Source of the DNA: Globodera rostochiensis
Taxonomy: Eukaryota > Nematoda > Chromadorea > Rhabditida > Heteroderidae
Reading direction: 5' to 3'
Length of the DNA: 64,000 bases
Assembly: GCA_018350325.1 (NCBI GenBank)
Contig: JAEVLN010000010.1
Location: forward strand, 1,612,001-1,676,000
The position numbers were made by a program, and so were the translations under genes. Below the pieces are notes generated by a model. That model saw nothing but the letters and a program-made list of their open reading frames with translations. It ran no database searches and had not been told where the DNA came from. Below are positions 22,178 through 30,929 of this stretch, in pieces (position 1 is the first letter of the stretch; every line of letters starts with the position of its first letter).

Positions 22178-25100
22178 ATGCGCACCATTCTCTTCTTGGG
22201 CTCTGGTTGCTTGATCGTCGCCTCTATTCTGCTGGAGACGGGTCAGAACTTTGGATAAATTTTGGCACAATATTTTCATCACTATGGATGCTATTTTTAG
22301 GTGTTTACCTATTTTTTCTACAGCTTTGTTTTGGCGAGTTATGCACGAAAAACATGTTTTTAGCCGGATCGTCGTTTTATCGAGGCTATTCGGACCTAAA
22401 AAAACCTATTTTTGGGTTTTTGCGTGTAAAATAGGCTCAAGCCAAAAAAAGCAAGTTTTAAGTCTTTTTGTTATTTTACACACCGTTTTTTTGCACCTAT
22501 TTTTGCTTGTGAACCCGGGGTTTTTGGAACCTATTTTTGGACTTTTTTTCTCACCTACTTATATTTAGACGCCTATTTTGAGATTTTTCGACCCTAAAAG
22601 TAGCATCCTATACATCACCTTTCAGTGTGTGGTGACTAACAAAATTTAATCGAAATTTAAACTTTGAAACTTACTTTTCCGACTCACGTAGAGAATCAGA
22701 TGCATCGCCGCCAAAAACGTTGCCATCAAACACAAACACAGGTGCATTGACTGAGTACACTGCATTTAATTAAGAAATAAAAAATATTTTTTTTAATAAA
22801 AAAAGAATTTTGAAGAAGCGTGCAAAGTTTCTTTTGCTTTAGTTTTATAATTAATCGGGTTTTTTGCAATAATTTTTAGCAAATTTTCGAACTAAATCCC
22901 CTAACAAATAAGGTGAGTTTTATTCGTTTGTGTATCAAATAGGGTAGGTCCCGGGGGGGGGGGGGGGGCGGGGACGGGGAAAACCGGGGATCCCCGGCCA
23001 TTCTCATCCCCGTCCCCGTCCCCGTTCCCCGGTTTGTCCATCCCCGAAAACGGGGATCCCCGGTCCTCATCCCCGGGGGGGGGGGCGGGGATGAAAATGC
23101 ACCCCTAAAGATGGCAATCACATCAGGAATTTTAATTCAATTATATTGATTTACTGTTTGGAATTTTGGTTGAGATGTGCGTTTTGATGAAAGATTTCAA
23201 GCCCTTTTAGTTGAATCTTCCCAAATGGTTTATGGCCTATGGTTTTTCTTCCTGCAAGTCTTATGTTGAGGGCTGGGTTCGGACTCGCTTGAGTGCGAGC
23301 ACTTTTTTAATTTGTTTTGGTCTGTCGCGTGCGCTCCCCCATTAAAATAATATTTTAGTACATTTTCAAATATTTTAAAAAAATGCAAAAATTAATTTTT
23401 GAATTTCTAATAGAAAATTCAAGTTGCCCTTATCTTTACGCTCTTTTGCAAAAAAATCTTGACAATTTCCTTAGTTAATATTAGGGTGGCACGGGACCGG
23501 GACTTTTGGGAAAAACCGGGGCCGGGACTTTCCGGGACCAGAAAAACCGGGACCGGGACCAAGATTTTCAACTGGGACCGGGACCGGTTCCGGAACCGGT
23601 CCCGTGCCACCCTAGTTAATATCATTAATTACCGACTTAAGTTGCAAATCTCCTAACAAATTGAGTCAAAAATCCAAATTTTTCCCGACGGCGTCTGTCG
23701 AGCACCGTCGGGCTCTCCTCCCCAAAAAATTAAATCTTTGTAGTGCATATTTGCTATAAGAAAAACCTTTTCTTAGGGGTGCACTTTAATTTGAAGAAAT
23801 TTTGATTTAAAAAAAAGTCCCCCAAAAAATTGCATTTTTTCAAAAATGCACCCCTAAAAATGGATTTTGCCCATCCCCGTACGGGGATCCCCGTTCCCCG
23901 GTTTGCTCATCCCCGAAAACAGGGGATCCCCTGTTTGTCCGTCCCCGGTATCCCCGTCCCCGGTTTGACCGGGGATCCCCCCCCCCCCCCGGGACCTACC
24001 CTAGTATCAAAGATAAAACAGCATTTCTATGCAATTAAAGTCAAAATAATAAATACATTATTAGAGCAAAATCAATGGGATGCCGATACATGTAACAAGG
24101 GCCTCACGTTGTCTGTCTCCACACTCTCTGAGCCAGAACAATTGCCTGGCTCCAGATTGATTGTCAAATATAATGAATATAATTATGGTAAAAACATAAT
24201 TCTGTTAAAACGATTTGGTTTAAAAAAAATTATCTAAAGATTTCACTTGAATTAAGCTTTCTTTTCAGAGTCGCGCTCTGTCCGCGCTGAACAGCCAATT
24301 ACAAAAAGTAAATCCGACATGTTCTACTACGAAGTGAAAATATTAGCGTTAGCGCTAACAGGGTAACTTATAAATATTATTAAAAAAATGCTTTGAAATA
24401 TTATTATTAGAGATGGGATTTTCATGTTTTTTTGTAGAATAGGGAGTCATGAGAAAAGCCCAAAAATAGCATTCATTTCGAAAAATTTTAGAATTAGAGG
24501 GGGGGACTTTTTAGTCCATATAAACCCATATTTTGGCTTTTTGAGAATAAATCAATATTTCGCCATTTTTTCATTAAAAAATCCATATTTTGGCCTTTTT
24601 GGTCAAAAAAAATCAAGAAAAATTCGGAGTTTTCCGGAAACTTCTTAAGAAAAATGCAATAAAAACAAAAACTACCCTTAAAAATCAAAAATTTACAAAA
24701 CAAAAATGCACCCCTAAAAAATGACTATTTCTTGGACCAAAAATGACACCGCCAAAGATCGAAATGGGGTTTTTAGTCCATATTTTGGGTGTTTTTAGAC
24801 AATATTTTAAGTCCATATTTCGCGTTTTTTAGTCCATATAAATCCCATCTCTAATTATTATATTTAGTATTATTTCCATTGGAGTTGGTCCCAAACAAAT
24901 GCCATTGAACAAAGAGATTGGAATGCTCAAAGGCACTTACGCATACGGAAGCGGCCGTAAGGCCTTTATTTGGGGTCACGAGCTCGCGGGATGTCGGCAC
25001 GCCAATGGGCGTCCTTACATCTTCGAAGGAATTCCCGAGTTTCGTGCCGATGACGTGATCGGATGCGGTGTCAATTTGAAAAATCGCAAAATCTTTTACA

Positions 25101-25759
25101 CAAAGAATGGAGTGCTTTTAGGTGGGAAAGAAAAAGGGTGATGGTGTCCCCCCATTTTTCAAAATAAAATTTGTTTTCAAAGTCGTTTAAGATTTTTTAT
25201 GGGTATTCGAGGGTGTAGAGTCCGAATCTGACCTTGACAAATTTCGAACCCCCGGACCCGAATTCGAACACTTTAAAATTTCCAAAAATCAATTCTGGCC
25301 TCTTGTTCAAAAAGCACAAAATTACATCGAATAGACAAGTAATGATCTAACTCATGCTTTTTGAATAATTTTGTCTGTGAAATTGAATTTTTAAAAATTT
25401 TAGAATTAAAAAAAAAATTATTCGAGTCCGGGATTCGAAATTGGTCAAAACAGAGGTCAGATTCGGACTCTACACCCTCGAATACCCCTTGAAAAATCTT
25501 TTAACCGACTTTGAAAACTAATTTTATTTTTTTTTTTGAAAAATGCGGAGCACCATCTTTAGTTTTCATTTTTGAGATATAATAATTTGTAAATTCTTTA
25601 ATTAATTGCATTATTTTTTTATTGTTTTTTGTTGTTGCAGAAACGCCCGTTTTGTTAGTCGATTCTGTCGCCGGATTGTTCCCATGGGTTACGTTGTATT
25701 GGATAGGAGACGCAATTAAAGCAAACTTTGGACCGAACTTTGTGTACAAATTCGCATGA
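22178..25759 (+). CDS. Secreted SPRY-domain protein (SPRYSEC-like)
   Basis: Five exons, 22178-22241, 24041-24187, 24269-24362, 24868-25121 and 25641-25759 (TGA), total 678 bases and join in phase, giving 225 residues. Exon 1 encodes a signal peptide ([20 protein letters not shown]). The rest is one SPRY domain with the family's landmarks: [74 protein letters not shown], and the terminal LFPWVTLYW with IKANFGPNF. Secreted SPRY proteins form large effector families in cyst nematodes, where some bind host immune receptors; membership is inferred from the signal peptide and SPRY sequence. The signal exon is 1.8 kb from the SPRY exons and its donor (GTCAGA) is weak, so an alternative first exon is possible. 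Introns contain at least five transposons. Confidence 0.75.
22285..22606. mobile_element. TIR element in the first SPRY intron
   Basis: Inverted ends GGATGCTATTTTTAGG at the left and CCTAAAAGTAGCATCC at the right bound about 320 bases of AT-rich sequence with repeated CCTATTTTTG words. No transposase and no clear target duplication. The region 22607-22939 after it is AT-rich; a (-) frame at about 22670-22741 looks like a signal peptide but has no continuation. Confidence 0.6.
22940..24003. mobile_element. hAT-type element (1,064 bp) with poly-G ends
   Basis: Ends TAGGGTAGGTCCCGGG and CCCGGGACCTACCCTA are a perfect inverted repeat. An exact 8-base duplication GTATCAAA lies at 22932-22939 and 24004-24011. 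Long G and C runs sit just inside the ends, followed by GGGGATCCCCGG-rich blocks. No transposase frame is seen. It contains a second, smaller element (23482-23614). It ends 37 bases before the second SPRY exon. Confidence 0.92.
23482..23614. mobile_element. hAT-type MITE nested in the larger element
   Basis: A 133-base element with ends TAGGGTGGCACGGG and CCCGTGCCACCCTA (perfect inverted repeat) and an exact 8-base duplication GTTAATAT (23474-23481 and 23615-23622). The inside is GGGACCGGGAC-type repeats able to fold back along the whole length. It inserted after the host element. Confidence 0.92.
24408..24853. mobile_element. hAT-type MITE in a SPRY intron
   Basis: A 446-base element with ends TAGAGATGGGATTT and AAATCCCATCTCTA and an exact 8-base duplication ATTATTAT (24400-24407 and 24854-24861). 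The right duplication is only six bases from the acceptor AG of the next exon (24868), so the insertion rebuilt the 3' part of that intron. The inside has repeated AGTCCATATTTTGG words. Confidence 0.9.
25131..25562. mobile_element. Foldback element with about 110-bp arms
   Basis: The left arm (about 25131-25245) and right arm (about 25450-25562) are close reverse complements, sharing GGGTGTAGAGTCCGAATCTG and TTTTCAAAGTCG. About 200 bases lie between. Long inverted arms without coding capacity are typical of foldback or long-TIR non-autonomous elements. It fills most of the last SPRY intron (25122-25640). Confidence 0.8.
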
Positions 25760-26694
25760 AAAGCCCGGACAGAAATGTTTTTTTATTTTCTTTTTTTGTT
25801 TGGAAGGAACAGACGATCCTTTATTTTTCTGATTTTGGGGTTTTGTTGTCATTTTTCAAATCTGCTCGATAAAGTATTGAGGTCGTATCCTTGTCTTCTT
25901 CATGCCCCACCCCTCTTTCGTCTCACCCCCCCCCCCACACCCCCTAGGCTATGAGGTCTCCCCCTCTCCCTTAGGCTATGAGGTCTCCCCTAACCACAGC
26001 CACAGTTTTTCTTGTCAAAATGTCGCTGTTCGCCAGATGGACGGACTTGGCTCTTCTGGCGGCCCGATACTTCGCCGTTTGCTAGAAACAGTTCCAACGC
26101 GATGCACGCTGCTGCGACAACGTCCCGGTAGAGAATCTGAACATTGGGCAGACATTCCTTGCCCGCGCTAAGACTGTTTTTATATTAAAGATTAATATGC
26201 GAAAGGGGAAAAGCGAAAGTAACAAAAAGGTGAAAAATGACAAACTACATACCAGGGCTTTTTCTTGAATTTCGGATTTTGGGTTTCGGATTCCGGAAAA
26301 AATTTCGGGATTTTTTTGAATTCGGATTTAAAATCCTTTCGAATTTTTGGTTTTCCGGAATTTCGGATTTCGGATTTTATTTTCCGATTTTGCCCAGCCC
26401 TGCTACATACCAAATTTCAGCAACTAATTCAGTTTACCCAAGTTTATTTATAATCGAAATTCTAAGTTTTGAAAAGCTCTTCCTCAGATCATTTACAATA
26501 AGTCCGGCCGTTCAAGAAGACGCTCACTTTCAGCATTTTATATCTTTTTATTCACAATTCTGGTGCCTTAACTTATACATTTCTAATGGTTGCGTTGTGT
26601 TGCAAATGTAAAATTAAAATGTGTTGTTTAGAGCTCCTGGTGGATAGATAATCTTTGCAGAACTCACTGTTGGAAGAAGCTCCGTTTAACGGAG
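25760..26694. other. Intergenic with one unexplained GC-rich patch
   Basis: Contains a GGCTATGAGGTCTCCCC direct repeat (about 25950 and 25978), a coding-like GC-rich patch at 26029-26172 and one MITE (26253-26402). The patch opens with an ATG and a short basic-hydrophobic frame resembling a mitochondrial presequence, but it stops after 21 codons and no continuation can be placed. Confidence 0.45.
26253..26402. mobile_element. hAT-type MITE
   Basis: A 150-base element with ends CAGGGCTTTTTC and GCCCAGCCCTG, inverted over the terminal CAGGGCT, flanked by an exact 8-base duplication CTACATAC (26245-26252 and 26403-26410). The interior is TTTCGGATTTTCGG-type repeats. Confidence 0.85.
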
Positions 26695-28594
26695 TTATTT
26701 TTTCGGCCGAACTACAGTAACCTTGCCTATGTGGCCTATACGGTGACGCAGGAACAGTTTCATGAACATCAGACGGCAATCCTCGCGTATGGTTTTGTTG
26801 AGCGCCAAATAAATGACCGGAGGCAATCCTTGGGACAAAGTTGATCAATTAAAACATGCAAGAATTTTGCCAATACCATGAACGTGTAACCTGAATCAAA
26901 AAAAAATCATAAAGAATTGTTAAATGTTTTTTTGACCAAGCAAATTCGGCAAGAGTGATCATCCATTGATGGGCTTCGTAGCTTTGTATGTAAACGTAAA
27001 GAAAGCAGGTCGAAGTGTTAGCCAGGGATACAAAAAACACTTGAGTAAAAATCTAAACCAAGTGAAATACATACAGAGTGATCAAAGAGGATCTGTTTAA
27101 AAGTGATCAAAAACAGCGACCCGAATTTGCACTGTGCCCATTTCGGAGATGACAACGCCAAACTGTCGGCGGTTCTTTCGAATATCGTAAAAAAGCTTGA
27201 CGACAAATATCAGATAGATAAGCGGGCTCAGAAATGCCACGACAGTGTTATGCACTCTGTGCAGCCAGTGCTCGTACTTTAATTTTTGTGGAATATAAAT
27301 TTTATCAAAATATATTTGTTTTGTTTTGTTTAAATCTATTTTTTCCCCCGACTCTTAAACGCTGCCAATTTGTTCTGATCACCTCAAGTTGATCATCACC
27401 GGTGCGATAGCCAACAAATGGGTAGTAGAACCAGGCAAAGTAAATGCTGCTGTACAAAACGGGATTCATAAACAAAGCCCAAAAGAGGGCGTAAAGGGAG
27501 CAGCCGGTGATCCAAAGCGATGCGCGGTGGCCGGTGAACAAAATGTGAGAGAAACGGGGGGAGACGAGTTCGAGACAGCGATTGAATGCCAAAATCTATA
27601 ATTAAAGACGGGATTTTCTTCATGTTAATGCCCCCTAAAAAATGACTTTTTCAGAGAAAATTTTTATATTTTTGATATTATAAATTAAATTTTCCAAAAA
27701 GACAGTGATTGAATGCCAAAATCTATTAGTAAAGACAAGATTTTCTTCATGTTAATGCCCCCTAAAAAAATGACTTTTTCTTTGTCCAAAAATTTTTGAG
27801 AAAATTTTTATGTTTTTGATATTTTAAATTAAATTTTCCAAAACATGTGAAAAATATTATACCGATTTACAGTACATTGTAAGAAAAAAATTAATAAAAA
27901 ATGACAAATTTGAAGGTTTTTTTCACGCATAAATTGACTGGATTTGGTCAGTCTTAGCGCCTTTTTAGTCCGTAATTTGGCACTTTTTGGGGGGTTTGGT
28001 CCATATTTTGGGGGTTTTTAGTCCAATTTTAAGCTCATATAAATCTCGTCTCTACATATTAGCCATAGGCATTTAATTCAGTTTAATCGTTCCATTAAGC
28101 GGTGACAAATTTACCAAGTCAGCAGAAGTTTCAGCACTCCAGGTAGCTTAAAAAGAGGAATGAAAGCGTATTTACACAAACACGTTTTCAACCATGCGCT
28201 AGCACTCCCACTAAATACATCAGTGTCGGATAGGAGCAGAACACGGCACCGCGCAGATTGGCCCAAGCGCAGAAAAAGCCGGCAATCGACAATATGATCA
28301 GATCAACAATGCCGATGTAGAAGAGGAAGTTATAGCAGGAGTTGTCCCGCAAGTGCTTCCAAAACGAGTACATGCATGGCACGTACAGAACCTTAGTAGT
28401 TGATCAGATTAAATGATCAGGCGCCACGATCAGTTAGATCATCTCACATAATAAATGGCGCTTAACACGCAAAAAGCGATTGACTCCGGCACAAACTGCC
28501 GACGCTCCAGTGGAATTGAGTCAACGTCGATCCCTGTACAGTTATACAGGCGTTCGTACTCGGCATGCCGGAACAAGAACAGCTTCCATCACAA
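26695..28594 (-). CDS. SRT-type seven-transmembrane chemoreceptor
   Basis: Eight (-) exons join in phase: 28448-28594 (5' end uncertain), 28193-28391, 28115-28146, 27383-27595, 27121-27276, 26937-27052, 26877-26890 and 26695-26828 (TAA). About 310 residues are visible. Landmarks of the nematode serpentine SRT family are present: EYERLYNCTGI near the N-terminus, VPCMYSFWKH, NSCYNFLFYIGIVDLI, GAVFCSYPTLMYLVG, ILAFNRCLEL (the position of the DRY-like motif after TM3), a long TM4 region, and the terminal HGLPPVIYLALNKTIREDCR. Such receptors sit in the plasma membrane of sensory neurons. The seventh exon is only 14 bases long and is needed for phase. The starting Met must lie in an upstream exon that I cannot place. 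Intron 27596-28114 carries transposon-like repeats and a partial copy of the exon beginning at 27595. Confidence 0.8.
27575..27735. repeat. Partial duplication of an exon start
   Basis: ATTGAATGCCAAAATCTAT, the intron-exon boundary and first codons of the SRT exon ending at 27595, occurs again at about 27712-27730 with an intact acceptor. Both copies are followed by nearly identical intron sequence containing CATGTTAATGCCCCCTAAAA. This is a local tandem duplication of about 130 bases. Confidence 0.75.
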
Positions 28595-29420
28595 ACTTTA
28601 ATAATTTCAACAAAAAAGAAAGTTGACTTTTCCGCAATTTGACAAAAAAAAATGAAAACCTGTGGCAAAAAGTGCTAGTACATTTTCGAGCGCGTGATTA
28701 ATTAAACAATATTTTTTTTATGATTAATTACATATTATGATTTATTTTGTGCCATTAGTTTTGTCTGCCTGTGTAATTAGAGTGACGCAAATGAGACTGA
28801 AGGAAAATGTTTATAAAACGAGAAAAATAATTGTAGGTGATTGGCCAAAGTACCGCACACTAGGGCTGTTCGAGTGTTTCGATTCTCGAGACGAGAAATT
28901 TATTGGTTTTTTGGGTCTCAGTCCCGATCAGTCTCGGTAAATTTTAAGTCTCGAACAGCCCTACCGTACACCCAACAAATCAGAGCACTTAAACTAGGCA
29001 CGATTTTTCCTCCAAATAAAAATTTTAAAAAGACAATTTTCTGACGGATTGTCCTTCACTGACGGATTGTCCTGTGACGGATTGGGCACTGACGGAATGT
29101 CCTCTGCAAAATTTGACCAAGGATGTACACTTTTTAATAATCCACTTCTCAACCCATCCATTTTCAAAACATTGGGTAAATTTACAACGTTTATATTCAA
29201 AGGCATGTGGAACCTTCGTGAACGGCTTTTGTTGATAGCTGATACCATTCAATTAAGTTTATAAAAAAATTTAAACTACAATCAATTTATTCACAGAACA
29301 ATACGCAAATTCAAAATGTTTTAAGCCCGTCGAAACTATCGATTTGACTTTGGGTGTTGTTCTCGGTGGACAATGGCAACTTAATGAGAAAAAAATAAAT
29401 TGAAAAATGCGCTAATTTTA
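28595..29420. other. Intergenic, MITE and short tandem repeat
   Basis: No gene. It contains the MITE at 28861-28963, four tandem CTGACGGATTGTCCT units at about 29041-29102, and from about 29172 the start of a segment duplicated at 33810 onward. Confidence 0.6.
28861..28963. mobile_element. hAT-type MITE
   Basis: A 103-base element with ends TAGGGCTGTTCGAG and CTCGAACAGCCCTA (perfect inverted repeat). Flanks CCGCACAC (28853-28860) and CCGTACAC (28964-28971) are an 8-base duplication with one mismatch, so the copy is slightly aged. The inside can fold back. Confidence 0.85.
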
Positions 29421-29776
29421 CTATTCGCCATCCTTCCCGTCGAGTCCTGGTGGCCCAGGTATGCCGGGTACGCCAGGATGTCCCGGCACACCGGATTCGC
29501 CAATTGGCCCAGCAGGCCCAGGGTTGCCTGGCTGCCCTTCATTGGCCGAATGTCCAGTAGGCCCTTGGTGTCCTGCAGGTCCAGCAAGGCCCGGAGGCCC
29601 TGAAGGGCCGGGCTAAATTATATTTAAATGATTATTGCGGATGTTGTGAATATTTCCGCATATTTTACCGGTCCAATGCCACCCGACTCGCATGATTGCC
29701 CAGGTAGTCCGGGAAGTCCAGCAAGTCCCAACTTTCCGGGCGGTCCAGGATCACCTTGAGGTCCAGGCAGTCCAGG
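29421..29776 (-). pseudogene. Truncated duplicate of a cuticle collagen
   Basis: Two (-) exons (29669-29776 and 29421-29612, stop TAG) match the last two exons of the collagen at 34062-35314 almost base for base, including the intron and about 250 bases of 3' flank. Gly-X-Y repeats are intact. Homology ends near 29820, at the place that corresponds to the 3' end of the parent's fourth exon, so signal anchor, N-terminal domain and first Gly-X-Y block are missing. It cannot make a complete collagen. Confidence 0.85.
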
Positions 29777-29879
29777 CTATTAATAAATTTTATAGCTAAT
29801 GGTCTAGTCGTAAAAATGTACATATGGAAACATAAATATTTCACATAAAATGTTCATCAGAATCAGGGCTAAAACTTAA

Positions 29880-29970
29880 TCACAACAAATGTTCGAAATG
29901 AGTTCCCTCGGCTGCGATACAGGCGTCCAAACGCTTCCGAAAATTATTGCGTTGGTCGCGCCTCTTTTTC
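29880..29970 (-). pseudogene. Transposase 3' remnant, mariner/Tc-like
   Basis: The (-) frame reads FRKRLDACIAAEGTHFEHLL and then stops. An ending of this kind (R-K-R-L-x-A-C-I-x-A-x-G-x-H-F-E) is typical of DDE transposases of mariner/Tc-like elements. Only about 30 residues remain and no catalytic domain is visible upstream. From there to 30929 I see only AT-rich sequence. Confidence 0.5.
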
Positions 29971-30929
29971 GGCCTTGGGCCACTACAAACCAGCTCTGCT
30001 TCTGTATAAAGCATTCAAACACTTTAAATCGGCTTCTTTTACTCAAATAACGACCCCTTGCAGCTAATCCTGAGATTTTTATCAATTTTCGCGCTCATAT
30101 AAAATTAGCATTTTTCACGAGCTGGTTTGACGGATTTTAATATAACGACATTTGGCCAAGTCACTTGAAGGGTATGAGTATGTAGTGAACAAAATGGCCA
30201 AAAAAAAGTCGCGACTAAATGCTAATAATTTTTGGGCATTTTTGAGGGCTTGAATTTGTTTAATGGCTTTTTTTCTGGGAGAAACTAACTTTTTATATTT
30301 GTTTTCTAGCCCAAAAAACGCTGAAGAATCCAATTCTGAACTCAGCTTTTTGAAATAAAGATGTTTAGACCCTAAAATTAAAATGAAAAAAAGTGCGGGA
30401 ACTTTTTACGCACCCTTGAATTGCGTGAATATACGTGTAAAATCAATCATCTATGAAGACAACCCCTATAGATTACAGAAAGCGAACCATAATGATTAAT
30501 AAGATAAATAATCTATTTCCTCCCTATACAATTAATTGTTTTTGCGTGGAATATACAATACGTGTAAACAATCATCTATAATGAACCATATAGATTAATA
30601 AAATAATGAAGAAATAAATGAGTGTATAAAAGATTTACATTCACATTTACCTAAACATAGCTAATATTTTAATAAAATCAAAAAATGTAAAAAATTATTC
30701 CATCACTCAATGGTAATTCAACTTAGTGTTGGCAAACTCGGATTAAAATAAATTTTGAAAGAAAAGTCAAAATTTTAATTTTAAGTTGATTATGTTTCCG
30801 AAAACCATGCATATTTTATGTTTTAAATATTGAGAGAATACTTCCAAAATGTTGCCTTATTCTGTTATACGTAATGATTACATTTATTTGTTATTATTAT
30901 TAATTACTATTATTTAATTTATACCTCAG

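Noticed and set aside
22670..22741. Minus-strand signal-peptide-like frame with a strong GTAAGT donor
   Set aside because: No continuing exon could be found downstream on the minus strand; it lies in the first intron of the SPRY gene. It remains a weak candidate only.
23830..24237. 135-codon frame taken as one exon
   Set aside because: Its first 60 codons are the end of the 22940-24003 transposon; only 24041-24187 is SPRY coding sequence.
26029..26172. GC-rich coding-like patch with a mitochondrial-presequence-like start
   Set aside because: Frame stops after 21 codons and no exon chain can be built; recorded only as part of the intergenic region.
26237..26611. 124-codon plus-strand frame rich in Phe
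   Set aside because: Its first half is the interior of a hAT-type MITE (26253-26402) and the rest antisense to the SRT gene flank.
29400..29603. Plus-strand frame with signal-like start [16 protein letters not shown] (also at 34041-34244)
   Set aside because: Antisense of collagen Gly-X-Y exons; the minus strand has the real exons with splice sites and glycine periodicity.
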